Counted from the first letter of the stretch, positions 17,781 to 26,730 are shown. The stretch: 64,000 nt of DNA from CADEER01 sp965216585 (GCA_965216585.1 CBDCGC010000003.1:2542001-2606000); one strand, 5' to 3'. The notes: generated by a model from the letters alone, not told the origin. Numbers and translations are program-made.

Positions 17781-19064
17781 CTACTGGCGCAATACGTCGG
17801 ACTCGGTTGGATCGCGCCCTAGAGCGGCGCGGCGCACCCAGTCGAGAGCGATCTGCGAGGTCAACAACTTCACCCACTCGCGGTTGCCCCACAGTTGGTA
17901 GCGGTGGCTGTGCGTCGCGCCGTCTCGGGCGAGAGCGATACACACCGTGCCGACCGGCTTGTCGGCGCTACCGCCGCCCGGGCCGGCGATGCCGGTCGTC
18001 GCAACGCCGAAGGTTGCACCGCTGCGTTGCCTGACGCCGCGCGCCATCTCTTCGGCGACCTCGACGCTGACGGCACCGTGGGTGTCGAGGGTCTTCTCGG
18101 CGACGCCGAGAAGCGAGCTCTTGAGATCGTTGCCGTAGGCGATGACGCCGCCGAGCACGTAGGCCGAGCTGCCGGCGACGTCGGTCAAGCGGTTGCCGAT
18201 CAATCCGCCAGTGCACGACTCGGCAACCGCAACGCTCTGCCCGCGGTCGATGAGAATACGCCCGACTTCGGCCTCCATCGTCATGTCGCCCTCGGCGTAA
18301 CAGTATTCGCCGAGGCGGTCGCGAATCGCCGCCGCTGCCGCCTCGAGCCGATCGCGCACCCATTCGGGCGGTCCGTGCACGGTGATGCGGGTCGATATCT
18401 GCGGAAACGCAGCGCGGAAGGAAAGCCGTGTCGTCTCCGCGTCGACGGCGCCTTCGACGAGCTGATCGAGCCCCGACTCACTGATGCCAAAGGTCTGAAA
18501 CGTATGGCTGAGATACTCGTTGCGATCGTCGCGCAGCGAGCCCATCCACGGCAGCACTTCCTCGGCCATGATGTGTTTCATCTCGCGCGGCACGCCCGGC
18601 ATGACGACGCAGTGTCGTGGCCCGTGCTCGCTGTCGAACTGCAGGCGAAACCCGGGCGCGGTGCCGAGATCGTTCTTCAAAATGACCGCGCCCTCCGGGA
18701 AGAGCGCTTGTTTCAAGTTGTTCTCCGGCATCCGCCGCCCCATCGATGCAAAGAGCTGGCGTATCCGCTCCACCGTGGCATCGTCTTGTAACAGCTTCTT
18801 TCCCGTCATCTTGCCGATCGTCTCGGTCGTCAGATCGTCGGCGGTCGGCCCCAGACCGCCCGTGCCCAGGACGACTTCGGCGTGCGCGAAGAGGGTGCGC
18901 CAAGCCGCCTCGATGCGCTCCGGATAGTCGCCCACGGTCATCATCGCCGTTACCTCGAAGCCGATCGCCAATAGCTGATCGCAGATGTAGTTGGCGTTGG
19001 TATCCAGCGTCCGGCCGCTGGTCAGCTCGTCACCCGTGCTGAGAATGGCAGCGCGCAAGGTCAT
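17781..19064 (-). CDS. cinA: CinA: competence/damage-inducible protein with NMN deamidase domain
   Basis: A 427-residue two-domain protein. The N-terminal MoCF-like domain (~1-170) carries ILSTGDELTSGRTLDTN and GTGGLGPTADDLT and hydrolyses ADP-ribose-type nucleotides. The C-terminal PncC domain (~255-415) carries VAESCTGGLIGNRLTDV, GVIAYGNDLK and VATTGIAGPGGG and deamidates NMN in pyridine nucleotide recycling. The ATG overlaps the pgpA stop (ATGA). Its position upstream of recA matches the cinA-recA order known from other bacteria. Confidence 0.95.
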   Translation of the reverse strand: MTLRAAILSTGDELTSGRTLDTNANYICDQLLAIGFEVTAMMTVGDYPERIEAAWRTLFAHAEVVLGTGGLGPTADDLTTETIGKMTGKKLLQDDATVERIRQLFASMGRRMPENNLKQALFPEGAVILKNDLGTAPGFRLQFDSEHGPRHCVVMPGVPREMKHIMAEEVLPWMGSLRDDRNEYLSHTFQTFGISESGLDQLVEGAVDAETTRLSFRAAFPQISTRITVHGPPEWVRDRLEAAAAAIRDRLGEYCYAEGDMTMEAEVGRILIDRGQSVAVAESCTGGLIGNRLTDVAGSSAYVLGGVIAYGNDLKSSLLGVAEKTLDTHGAVSVEVAEEMARGVRQRSGATFGVATTGIAGPGGGSADKPVGTVCIALARDGATHSHRYQLWGNREWVKLLTSQIALDWVRRAALGRDPTESDVLRQ

Positions 19065-19531
19065 CCGAGCGGAGATCCAGTCAAGCTCATAAGCACGCGG
19101 GTCGCCAGGTTGGCGTAGATGCCGGCAAAGACATCGTCGACGACGACACCAATCCCTCCTTCGACTTCGGCATCGATATACGAAGCCGGAAAGGGCTTCC
19201 ACACGTCGAAGGCGCGGAAGAGGAAGAACGCATACACCGTCACCGTCCACGTCGCCGGCAGGAAGAGCGTTGCGACCAGATAACCGACGACCTCGTCGAT
19301 GACGATGATGCTGCTGTCGTGCTCGGCGAGAAAACGTTCGGTGATGTCCGCCACCCAACAGGCGCCGGCGATCGCCAGCGCACACGCGATCAGGGCGATG
19401 AACGGATCGGCGATGCGCGCAAAGAGCCAGAAAAGGGGGATCGCCGCCAGCGTGCCCACCGTACCCGAGGCCACGGGCGCATAGCCGGTGTAACCCCAGG
19501 AAGACAGAAACAGGGCGACGCGCTGCAGCAT
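19061..19531 (-). CDS. pgpA: Phosphatidylglycerophosphatase A
   Basis: Integral membrane lipid phosphatase making phosphatidylglycerol. A start at 19531 gives 156 residues (E. coli 172). It opens with the family pattern GYAPVASGTVGTLAAIPLFW, has the acidic catalytic motif IVIDEVVGYL, and later FDVWKPFPASYID. Four hydrophobic segments are visible. No good ribosome site precedes ATG 19531, so a nearby upstream GTG is possible; the further upstream open frame is rich in Arg, Ser and Cys and looks non-coding. The 3' end overlaps cinA by 4 bp. Confidence 0.88.
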   Translation of the reverse strand: MLQRVALFLSSWGYTGYAPVASGTVGTLAAIPLFWLFARIADPFIALIACALAIAGACWVADITERFLAEHDSSIIVIDEVVGYLVATLFLPATWTVTVYAFFLFRAFDVWKPFPASYIDAEVEGGIGVVVDDVFAGIYANLATRVLMSLTGSPLG

Positions 19532-19610
19532 CGGGACAAAGTGGACAAAAGCGACGGCGGCCGCAAGCCAGCCGTGACCGAAACTACGACGTCCCGCCGT
19601 GACGGTGCGG

Positions 19611-19967
19611 CTACAATTTGCCGAGCATACGGCGGACGCGAGAAAACTTGTCGTTCTCGTCGCGCAGCAAGCGTATCTCTTCCTGCTGACTCTTGAGCAA
19701 CTTCTCGAGCTCGCCGAGGATGCGGTCGATCTGGCGCGCATCGGCGCTGCCGTTGACACCGCGCGAGCGCAGCGGCCGACCCCGCTTGTTGGCGATACGG
19801 TAGTAGTTCGCCGCCACGGCGCCCTCTGCCTTGCCGGTCTTCTTGGCTACCTTGCGAAATGCCTCGGTTGGTCCAACCCCAGACGAGGCCATGACTTTCT
19901 CGACCTCCGCAAAGATCTTCTCACCCACGCCCCCGCGGGGTTTGCTGGCGGACTTGGCAACAGCCAT
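19611..19967 (-). CDS. Small basic helical/coiled-coil protein of unknown function
   Basis: 118 residues. The N-terminal half has an HTH-like pattern, GPTEAFRKVAKKTGKAEGAV and NYYRIANKRGRP, which resembles Myb-like or RsfA-type DNA-binding proteins in layout. The C-terminal half (~75-118) is a predicted coiled coil, DARQIDRILGELEKLLKSQQ and following Glu/Arg heptads. Likely a DNA-binding oligomer. It is the first gene of the minus-strand pgpA-cinA-recA run, 79 bp from pgpA. No characterised homologue recognised. The 231-bp stretch upstream to 20198 holds no convincing gene. Confidence 0.65.
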   Translation of the reverse strand: MAVAKSASKPRGGVGEKIFAEVEKVMASSGVGPTEAFRKVAKKTGKAEGAVAANYYRIANKRGRPLRSRGVNGSADARQIDRILGELEKLLKSQQEEIRLLRDENDKFSRVRRMLGKL

Positions 19968-20198
19968 CGAACGTTTCCTCCCTCACCCAAATGGAGCGAC
20001 ACCCCGGAACTGCCCCCGTGAAGGTGCCGCGAAAAAATGAAAAGTCTACGACACCGAAATCCAGTCGCAAGAAAAAAGTGAAGCGCTGAAGCACAGCGTG
20101 TGCCATTGGCCGGGGCGCCAGTACAAAAAGCCTGTTGAGACGCCATCCGATGTCCTCTACAAAGGCAAACGGCGATAGCTGCGAGTGCACGCAATACC

Positions 20199-21662
20199 AT
20201 GACCAACGCTGAGAAGAACGAAAGTACGGCAATCGCCGACTGGGCACACGGCTTGTCACTGTCCGATGTCCCACCGCGCGTGATCGACGAGGCGAAGCAT
20301 CAAATCCTCAACATCATCGCCGCCATTCACGCTGGTCATTTCTCCGAGGTGGGGCGCATGGCCTCCCGGCCGATCAAGGGCTGGGCGGCGGGCAAGGATG
20401 CCACTCTCATCCCGTCGGGTGAGAAAACCACGCTGCACTACGCAATTTTCGGCAACGCCGCTCTCAGTATGTCGCTGACCTACGACGACTATCTGCTCGG
20501 CGCCCAGGCCGGCGCCGCATCGGTCGTCGTCGCCCTGGCGCTGGGTGAAAAGCTGGGACGCGCCGGCAAGGACATCCTGGTCGCCCAGATCATCGCCAAC
20601 GAGGTCGCCGGCCGCATCGGCCTGGCGACGACGAGGGACGCCCTCGCCGACCAGCGCTCGCCGGTCGCCCACCGCCTCGGCGCCACCATGGCCGCGGCAA
20701 AGCTCTACCAACTCGACGCCGAGCAAACCCGCAATGCCATCGGTCTCGCCATGCAGGGCCCGGCGTCGGGCGTGCGCGCCGGTTTCATCACCTCCGACGC
20801 CCGTGTCATCGGCGCGGCGACGGCCGCACCGGCGGGCGTGCAGATCGCCGAGCTGGCGGCCAACGGGCTCAACGGCGGCGGTGAGGCGATCGGCGGCGAG
20901 CACGGCTATTGCTCTCTCAGCGGGCGCGCACAGACGGCGGCCGCCTATCGCAGCCTCGGTGAAATCTGGCTGACTGAAACCCTTTGCTACGCGCCATTTC
21001 CGTGTGCGCGTCACACCGCCGGTGCCGTCGACTGTGTGCTGGCACTGCAGCGCCAGCACAACATCGACGCCCGCAAGATTGAAAAGATCGACGTCCAGGT
21101 GTCTCCCGAAGCACTGGAGATCGACCGCGAGGCACAGGCATATTTGGCCGGTCCGGAAACCAACCCGAACGTGCTCCCGTATTCACTTTCTTACGCCGTG
21201 GCCGTCACGCTGATCGACAAAGAGCTCTCGCCGCGGCAACTGACGCGCGACCGCGTGCGCGACGCGGCGGTTTGGGATCTCGCCAGCCGCGTCGCCGTCG
21301 GCAACAGCGCCGGAGAAAACGCCGAGCGATCGCTGGTCCGGCAGCTCGACCGCATGGCCGAGAACGGCTTCGACCTCGGCCGCATCGACATGCGAGGCGT
21401 ACGCGCCAACCTGGTGACCAAGGTTCGCGTGCAAATGAAAAACGACCGCTCCTTCGAGGTCGAACGCGAAGCGCCACCGGGTTCGGGGGTCGGCATGTTC
21501 GACGATCGGGTTCGCACCGTCGAGGACAAGTTTCGCCGCGAAACCAGATACTCCCTGCGCAAGGAAAACATGGAAAAGGCGATCGATCTGGTCCACCACC
21601 TCGACCGCGCCTCACCGGCCAACGTCAAGGAAGTCATGCGCAGCATCTGCTCCGAGCGCTGA
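20199..21662 (+). CDS. MmgE/PrpD family protein
   Basis: A 487-residue member of the family that includes 2-methylcitrate dehydratase (PrpD), cis-aconitate decarboxylase and iminodisuccinate epimerase. Family landmarks: an opening LSLSDVPPRVIDEAKHQILN, then YDDYLLGAQAG, and PFPCARHTAGAVDCVLAL in the position of the conserved YKPYPxCRxTH motif. No prpB or prpC is adjacent, so the propionate role cannot be assumed. Stands alone on the plus strand. ATG 20199 gives the usual N-terminus; no clear Shine-Dalgarno was seen. Confidence 0.85.
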   Translation: MTNAEKNESTAIADWAHGLSLSDVPPRVIDEAKHQILNIIAAIHAGHFSEVGRMASRPIKGWAAGKDATLIPSGEKTTLHYAIFGNAALSMSLTYDDYLLGAQAGAASVVVALALGEKLGRAGKDILVAQIIANEVAGRIGLATTRDALADQRSPVAHRLGATMAAAKLYQLDAEQTRNAIGLAMQGPASGVRAGFITSDARVIGAATAAPAGVQIAELAANGLNGGGEAIGGEHGYCSLSGRAQTAAAYRSLGEIWLTETLCYAPFPCARHTAGAVDCVLALQRQHNIDARKIEKIDVQVSPEALEIDREAQAYLAGPETNPNVLPYSLSYAVAVTLIDKELSPRQLTRDRVRDAAVWDLASRVAVGNSAGENAERSLVRQLDRMAENGFDLGRIDMRGVRANLVTKVRVQMKNDRSFEVEREAPPGSGVGMFDDRVRTVEDKFRRETRYSLRKENMEKAIDLVHHLDRASPANVKEVMRSICSER

Positions 21663-21761
21663 CACAAAGCACTTGCCAGGTCGAGTGATACGCCGCGCTG
21701 CCGGCGCTGTTCGTGCGAAATGCTGCTTGCATTGCCCACCCTCGGGGTTAGCATTTATTGA

Positions 21762-22118
21762 ATGGAACCTCGTTTTGTCGCGATCGCAGTGGGCTTCGCC
21801 ACTTGCCTATGTGTGGCTCCCAGTCTAGCGCAAAAGATCTATCGCTGGACCGACCAAAAGGGCGTCGTCCACTTCGGTCACGCGCCGCCCAACGACTACA
21901 CGGCTGAAGAACACAAGCTTCCCCGCCACAACCCGATCGCCAAGAAACCGACGCCGGCCGAAAGCGCAGCGGCAACTGCTCCCGCCGGCGCCGACATCTC
22001 CGAAAAGGCAACGGACGGCGCTGCGCAGGCTGCTGACCCATCGTCGCAGGCCGGCGACGCCCAGCCAGCCAAGGCGGCGGCCGAGAACGAACAAGCCCAG
22101 ACCGACCGCGCGCGTTGA
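21762..22118 (+). CDS. DUF4124 domain-containing secreted protein
   Basis: 118 residues. The N-terminal signal peptide (~1-23, VAIAVGFATCLCVAPSLAQ) is followed by the DUF4124 core KIYRWTDQKGVVHFGHAPP, a short beta-rich module common in proteobacterial periplasmic proteins. The remaining ~70 residues are Ala/Pro/Lys-rich and probably disordered. The role is unknown. It converges with the SDR gene 10 bp downstream. Confidence 0.8.
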   Translation: MEPRFVAIAVGFATCLCVAPSLAQKIYRWTDQKGVVHFGHAPPNDYTAEEHKLPRHNPIAKKPTPAESAAATAPAGADISEKATDGAAQAADPSSQAGDAQPAKAAAENEQAQTDRAR

Positions 22119-22128
22119 CGGCTCGATC

Positions 22129-22776
22129 TCAGCTCAGCGCGATCGCTTCGCCGCTGATCGAGTTGCTCGCCGCCAGAAAGACCGCCGTCGCAGCGACCTC
22201 GTCCGGATCGACGGAGCCGCGCGCCGGACAAATCGCGTTGACGCGAATTCCCGCTTCGGCCAGCTCCGCCGCCAGCGCCCTGGTGAGGCCGACGACGCCG
22301 GCCGAAGCCGCCGCATAGGCACTAGCCGCCGCGCCGGGGGTGGGCGGCGGACCTTCGGCGACGTTGAGAATCAGTCCCGAACCTTGCTCGCGCATGATCG
22401 GCACCAGCGTACGCATGCAGAGGTGCGGGCCAGTCAGGTTAGTGGCGAGCAAAGCGTCCCACTGACTCTTCTCGAGTTCATCGTAAGCGCCCGAATGCGG
22501 CAGTGATACGGCGTTGACGAGGACATCGATGCGCCCGAAGACCGCCTTTGTTCGCTCGATGAGCACCGCCACCGCACGTTCATCGGTCACGTCCGTGGCC
22601 ACCGCGATCGCTTGCTGTCCGCGGGTCTGCACCTCGTTGGCGACACTCACCACCTGATCGACCGAACGCGCCGCCAGCGCCAACCGACAGCCTTCGCGCC
22701 CGAGCTCGAGGGCGATGGCCCGTCCGACTCCACGCCCCGCACCGGTCACGATCGCGACCTTTCCCGCCAAACGCAT
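22129..22776 (-). CDS. Short-chain dehydrogenase/reductase-fold protein lacking the catalytic Ser and Lys
   Basis: A 215-residue classical SDR fold. The cofactor motif TGAGRGVG (11-18) is intact, and VLVNAV stands for the NNAG motif. The active site deviates: the YxxxK site reads YAAAS (Tyr154 kept, Lys to Ser158), and 13 residues before Tyr, where Ser is expected, there is Glu141. Classical oxidoreductase chemistry is therefore doubtful; it may bind NAD(P) without turning it over, or catalyse something else. It is also shorter than the usual ~250 residues. Substrate unknown. Confidence 0.8.
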   Translation of the reverse strand: MRLAGKVAIVTGAGRGVGRAIALELGREGCRLALAARSVDQVVSVANEVQTRGQQAIAVATDVTDERAVAVLIERTKAVFGRIDVLVNAVSLPHSGAYDELEKSQWDALLATNLTGPHLCMRTLVPIMREQGSGLILNVAEGPPPTPGAAASAYAAASAGVVGLTRALAAELAEAGIRVNAICPARGSVDPDEVAATAVFLAASNSISGEAIALS

Positions 22777-22861
22777 GAGCGCTTGTAGCGCGCCGCTCAG
22801 ACCTACGCAAAAGACGCCGCGGTTTATCGGGCCGGCCGCTTTCGGCTATGAAACGACCATC

Positions 22862-23170
22862 GTGAATACGCGCGACGAAACCTGCGAGCTCTGCGAGCTG
22901 ACTCGAAGCACAACCTGGTACGCCGAGCACAGCGAGCCGTTTCCCTTCACCATCCTCGACTGCGATTCCTGCGACGTGCCCATGGCGGTGATCGGCGAGC
23001 ACAAGCGCGCTCTCGACGAGACGGAAAGCGAAGTCGTGCGCCGCGAGCTGGCCCGCGTTGCCGACGAAAAGTACCCGCAAGGTTGGGTCTACGACGACAA
23101 CATGCGCCAGATTCCCGACCACTACCACATCCACGCGCGGCCCTATCCGCCCTGGTGGAAGAAGAAATAG
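22862..23170 (+). CDS. HIT-like zinc-binding small protein
   Basis: 102 residues from a GTG start (GTGAATACG). Two cysteine pairs, CELCEL and CDSCDVP, precede the C-terminal DHYHIHARP, a layout like HIT-family proteins with a zinc site and an H-x-H core. Exact catalytic HxHxH is not present (H-Y-H-I-H), so hydrolase activity is uncertain. The upstream open frame overlaps the SDR promoter region and looks non-coding. It converges with the Ccm cluster, 6 bp away. Confidence 0.65.
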   Translation: MNTRDETCELCELTRSTTWYAEHSEPFPFTILDCDSCDVPMAVIGEHKRALDETESEVVRRELARVADEKYPQGWVYDDNMRQIPDHYHIHARPYPPWWKKK

Positions 23171-23176
23171 AGCTCG

Positions 23177-23557
23177 CTACGCAGCCAACGCCTGCCCACA
23201 CCCGGCGCAGAACTTCCCGCCCTTGGCGCGTTCGGTGCCACAGGCCGGACAAAAGCGCCCGCCCTCGCCGGCAGGCGGATCGGCAATCTGCTCGAGCGCC
23301 GCAATCGCCTCCACCGCCTCGTCTTTGTAGCGCGCCACCAGGTCTTCGTAGTCCGCATCCGACAGTTTGCCGATACGCTTGTCGAGCTCCGCTTCTTTGA
23401 TCGCCGCATAAGCCGACAGCTTGCGCGCCTGCAACCGCGCACGCGGATCTTCCGGCACAGCCGGCTCGATCTGCTCCGACTCCACAACCAGCGGCCAGAT
23501 CGCAAAGAGCGCGATCGGCAACAGAAGACCCAGCAGATAGATCGTCGAGGCAGCCAT
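23177..23557 (-). CDS. CcmI-like membrane protein with C-terminal zinc ribbon
   Basis: 126 residues: an N-terminal membrane helix (~5-24), a helical segment KLSAYAAIKEAELDKRIGKL and SDADYEDLVARY resembling the N-terminal region of CcmI, and a C-terminal zinc ribbon with CPACG and CAGCG. It ends the ccmE-ccmF-ccmH run, 3 bp after ccmH. It may help present apocytochrome thiols or anchor the CcmF-CcmH complex; the zinc ribbon is not part of standard CcmI. Function by context only. Confidence 0.65.
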   Translation of the reverse strand: MAASTIYLLGLLLPIALFAIWPLVVESEQIEPAVPEDPRARLQARKLSAYAAIKEAELDKRIGKLSDADYEDLVARYKDEAVEAIAALEQIADPPAGEGGRFCPACGTERAKGGKFCAGCGQALAA

Positions 23558-23560
23558 GAG

Positions 23561-24070
23561 TCAGGGGTCGAAGCTCTCGAGCTCGCGTTCGAGGGTTTGT
23601 CGGTACTCATCGCGGGGCTCTACTGGGCGCGGCCCCGTGCTTTCTTGGCGCGGTGCCTCGGTGGTCGCGCGGCGGCGCCAGCGCAGGAGGGTGAAGGCGA
23701 CGAAGAGGGCGCCGATGCCGACGGCGGCGAACGGCGTCACCCAGGCGGCGAGGTTGAAGCCGCTCGCCGGCGGCGACGACAGGATCTTCTCGCCGTACTT
23801 CTCGGCGAAATGCGCCAGCACCGCACCGCGATCCTTGCCCAGCGCCATCTGGGCGCGGATCTCCTGGCGCAGGGGTATCGCCGACGGGCACTGCAGGTGA
23901 TTGCACGAGTGCACGGTGAGACCGCAGCCGCACTGGCAGGTCAGCGACTCCTCGAGGTCCTGGAAGCTCAGCTCGGCCGCACCCACGACGGGCGGCGCCG
24001 CGGCGGCAGCGAGGAAGGAAGCGATGCAGAGTACGACGGCGCAGCGGAGTCTGGCGGCAGCCGAAATCAG
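23561..24070 (-). CDS. ccmH: Cytochrome c maturation protein CcmH, probably non-AUG start
   Basis: Periplasmic, membrane-anchored thiol oxidoreductase that reduces apocytochrome c. The mature region has LEESLTCQCGCGLTVHSCN and QCPSA, in place of the usual LRCxxC, then a membrane helix (WVTPFAAVGIGALFVAFTLL). The only conventional start, GTG 23986, lies after a clear in-frame signal peptide (RLRCAVVLCIASFLAAA). Reading upstream, the frame stays open and meets CTG at 24070-24068, overlapping the ccmF stop, or ATT at 24067-24065. A CTG or ATT start coupled to ccmF termination (170 or 169 residues) is the best explanation. The extra cysteines are unusual. Confidence 0.8.
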   Translation of the reverse strand: MISAAARLRCAVVLCIASFLAAAAAPPVVGAAELSFQDLEESLTCQCGCGLTVHSCNHLQCPSAIPLRQEIRAQMALGKDRGAVLAHFAEKYGEKILSSPPASGFNLAAWVTPFAAVGIGALFVAFTLLRWRRRATTEAPRQESTGPRPVEPRDEYRQTLERELESFDP

Positions 24071-26061
24071 GGTAGATTCTCCGTTGCCTCACCTGGCGCC
24101 GGCGCATACGCCGCCGCGGGAGCCGTGGCGGCAGCAGGCCAGATGACGATCATCGTTCCCAGCGCCAGCACCAGTCCGCCCCAGTAGAGAAAGCCGATCA
24201 GCGGATTCAGGTAGGCGAGGATCGTGGCCATTCTCGTCTCAGCGTCATAGCTGCCCAACACCAGATACAGATCCGAACCCAGCGTCGAACGAATCGCCAC
24301 TTCCGTCGTCGGTTGCTCGGGCTTTTTGTAGAAGCGCTTCTCGGGGCGCAAGACGTCGACGGCGACACCGTCTTCGAACACTTCCATCTTCGCCATCAAA
24401 TAGGCGATGTGCAGCGTGTCGCGCTCTTCCAGGCCGCCGTAGCGAAGCTCGTAGCCACCGATCTCGAAGGTCTCTCCTTCGTTGAGCGTCACCTGCTTCT
24501 CGACGCGAAACGCCGAGGTCCCGGTGATCGCAATGAAGATGAACACGATACCGACGTGGATCACGTAGCCGCCGTAGCGGCGCCGGTTCTTCGCCACGAG
24601 GTGCACCAGGGCGTGCGCGGCGTTGCCGCCGACCATCGCCTGGCGCGCCCGCATGCCGCGGTAGAACTCGACGAGGATGGTCGCGAGGACGAAGAACACC
24701 AACGAAAACGAAACGATCGCCCAATAGTGGCGGATGCCGCCGGCAAAGCAGAGGACGCCGGCGATGAGCCCGGTCGATACCGGCACGGCGAACGTTTTCT
24801 TCAGGTGACTCCAGGAGGCGCGGCGCCACGCGATCACCGGACCGACGCCCATGAGAAACAACAGCACCAAACCGAGCGGTGCGTTTACCTTGTTGAAGAA
24901 GGGCGGCCCGACGGTGATCTTCACACCGCGCACGGCTTCTGAAATGACGGGGAACATGGTGCCCCAGAACACCGCAAAGGCGATGCCGACGAGAATCAAA
25001 TTGTTGAAGAGAAAGGTCGACTCGCGCGAGATCAACGAATCGAGCTCGTTCTCCGAGCGCAGCATCGGCAACCTGAGGAGAAGCAGGGCGATCGACACGA
25101 CGAGAACGAAAGCGAGAAAGCCGAGAAAGAAGGGGCCGAGGCCCGACTGGGTGAACGAATGCACGGATGAAATGACGCCGCTGCGGGTGAGAAAGGTGCC
25201 GAAGATGGTCAGCGAGAAGGTCATGATGACGAGGACCATGTTCCAGACCTTGAGCATGTTCTTCTTCTCTTGGATCATCACCGAGTGAAGAAAGGCGGTG
25301 CCGGTCAGCCACGGCATGAAGGCGGCGTTCTCGACGGGATCCCAGGCCCAGTATCCACCCCAGCCCAACACCTCGTACGCCCACAAGGCGCCAAAGAGGT
25401 TGCCGAGCGAGAGAAAGAACCAGGCAAAGAGAGTCCAGCGCCGCGTCGTGCGAATCCACGTCGCGTCGAGCTTGCCGGCGGCCAGGGCGGCGATGGCGAA
25501 GGCAAAGGGCACCGACATGCCGACGAAACCGAGGTAGAGCGACGGCGGGTGGATGGTCATCCAGTAGTTCTGCAACAGCGGGTTGAGGTCCCGGCCCTCA
25601 CGCGCCGGTATGGCCAGAGCTTCGAAGGGCGGCGTGATGAAGAACAGGAGAGAGAGGAAGAAGAGAGCGATCGTCATCAACACGGCGATCACGTACGGCA
25701 TCAGCTCGCGGTGCCGCTGGCGGTTCTGCACTACGACGACCGCCGAGATCGACGTCAGGATGAGCGCCCAGAAAAGCAACGAACCTTTCTGCCCTCCCCA
25801 CAGCGCGGCGACCGTGTAGTAGAGCGGCAGCGTGCTGCTGCTGTAGGCGGCGACGTACTCGATGCTGAAGTCTCGGGTCGCCAGCGCGTGCAACAGAACC
25901 ATCGTCGCGATGACCACGGCAACCCAGACGCCGAGGACGCCGTTGGCCGCGCTGGCAACGAAATCCCGCCGCCGCGTCCAAGCACCGGTCAGCGCTATGA
26001 CGATCGAGTAGGCGGCTATGAGCCACCCGACGAGTATTGCCTGACGTCCGAGCTCGATCAT
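24067..26061 (-). CDS. ccmF: Cytochrome c maturation heme lyase CcmF
   Basis: Large polytopic membrane protein (664 residues, ~15 hydrophobic segments) that attaches heme to apocytochrome c with CcmH. The heme-handling WWD motif is WGGYWAWDPVENAAFMPWL. Also diagnostic are LLQNYWMTIHPPSLYLGFVG, and GTFLTRSGVISSVHSF. Follows ccmE by 9 bp and its TGA overlaps the probable start of ccmH. ccmABCD are not in the window. Confidence 0.96.
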   Translation of the reverse strand: MIELGRQAILVGWLIAAYSIVIALTGAWTRRRDFVASAANGVLGVWVAVVIATMVLLHALATRDFSIEYVAAYSSSTLPLYYTVAALWGGQKGSLLFWALILTSISAVVVVQNRQRHRELMPYVIAVLMTIALFFLSLLFFITPPFEALAIPAREGRDLNPLLQNYWMTIHPPSLYLGFVGMSVPFAFAIAALAAGKLDATWIRTTRRWTLFAWFFLSLGNLFGALWAYEVLGWGGYWAWDPVENAAFMPWLTGTAFLHSVMIQEKKNMLKVWNMVLVIMTFSLTIFGTFLTRSGVISSVHSFTQSGLGPFFLGFLAFVLVVSIALLLLRLPMLRSENELDSLISRESTFLFNNLILVGIAFAVFWGTMFPVISEAVRGVKITVGPPFFNKVNAPLGLVLLFLMGVGPVIAWRRASWSHLKKTFAVPVSTGLIAGVLCFAGGIRHYWAIVSFSLVFFVLATILVEFYRGMRARQAMVGGNAAHALVHLVAKNRRRYGGYVIHVGIVFIFIAITGTSAFRVEKQVTLNEGETFEIGGYELRYGGLEERDTLHIAYLMAKMEVFEDGVAVDVLRPEKRFYKKPEQPTTEVAIRSTLGSDLYLVLGSYDAETRMATILAYLNPLIGFLYWGGLVLALGTMIVIWPAAATAPAAAYAPAPGEATENLP

Positions 26062-26070
26062 TCGATTCGA

Positions 26071-26508
26071 TCAGTAGGCCGCGGCTTGCTGGCCTTCGAG
26101 CTCGGGCTCGTACTTCGATGGGCACGAAGTCATGACCGACTTGGCGTGCAAGATGCCGTCGGCATAGCGACCCTCGATGATGACGTCGCGCCCTTCGGCG
26201 AACATGTCCGGAACGACGCCGGTGTACTCGACGGCGACGGTCTCGGCATGCGCGACCTGCTCGTCGCTGAACTCGCCAACGCGAAACTTCATCTCTGTAC
26301 CCTTGGCGCTGGTTTTCTTGACCAGCGAGCCGGGTGCTACTCGACCGGCGAGGCGGATTCCCTGATCTGCCATGGCGGCGCGACGCGGCAAGAACTCGTC
26401 GATCGTGAAGTAGTAGGCCGAAGATTGCTCGACGCCGGCGTACATCAGGTACCCGATGGCGGCGACGAGCAGGCAAGCGCCGATTCCGAACTTGTAGTTG
26501 CGTTTCAT
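26071..26508 (-). CDS. ccmE: Heme chaperone CcmE, Cys-type (CxxxY)
   Basis: Membrane-anchored OB-fold heme chaperone, 145 residues, with one N-terminal helix (~9-25). In classical CcmE heme binds covalently to His in an HxxxY motif; here the site is CPSKY (Cys129, Tyr133), the CxxxY variant known from Desulfovibrio and archaea (system I*). Preceding family motifs are IRLAGRVAPGS and VEYTGVVPDMFAEGRDVIIEG. Followed by ccmF after 9 bp. Confidence 0.93.
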   Translation of the reverse strand: MKRNYKFGIGACLLVAAIGYLMYAGVEQSSAYYFTIDEFLPRRAAMADQGIRLAGRVAPGSLVKKTSAKGTEMKFRVGEFSDEQVAHAETVAVEYTGVVPDMFAEGRDVIIEGRYADGILHAKSVMTSCPSKYEPELEGQQAAAY

Positions 26509-26553
26509 GGGCTCAGTGGAACGCTAGAAGATTGGCCAACCTCCAGCAAGGCG

Positions 26554-26730
26554 TCAGTATGGTGCGCCGCCGTCGTCTTCCTCTTCCGGCACTCCCTCGC
26601 CGGCAATCCGATAGCGGTCGTCCGCCCACGCTCCGAGGTCGAGGATCCGACACCGCTCGCTGCAAAACGGCCGGAAGTCATTGCCAGTCCAAGCGCAGCT
26701 CTTCTCACAGGTCGGACAGCGAACCTTCAT
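26554..26730 (-). CDS. yacG: DNA gyrase inhibitor YacG (zinc-binding)
   Basis: 58 residues. Four zinc cysteines: CPTC near the N-terminus and C-S-E-R-C in the middle, followed by RILDLGAWADDRYRIAGEGV, then an acidic tail. In E. coli YacG binds GyrB and blocks DNA binding. The pattern (C-x2-C, W-x-G-N-x-F-R-P-F-C-S-x-R-C) is diagnostic. It lies 45 bp upstream of ccmE on the same strand. Confidence 0.9.
   Translation of the reverse strand: MKVRCPTCEKSCAWTGNDFRPFCSERCRILDLGAWADDRYRIAGEGVPEEEDDGGAPY

Noticed and set aside
19991..20089. A 32-codon very basic open frame between two genes
   Set aside because: No ribosome site, no recognisable family and very short; Lys/Arg richness alone is not enough.
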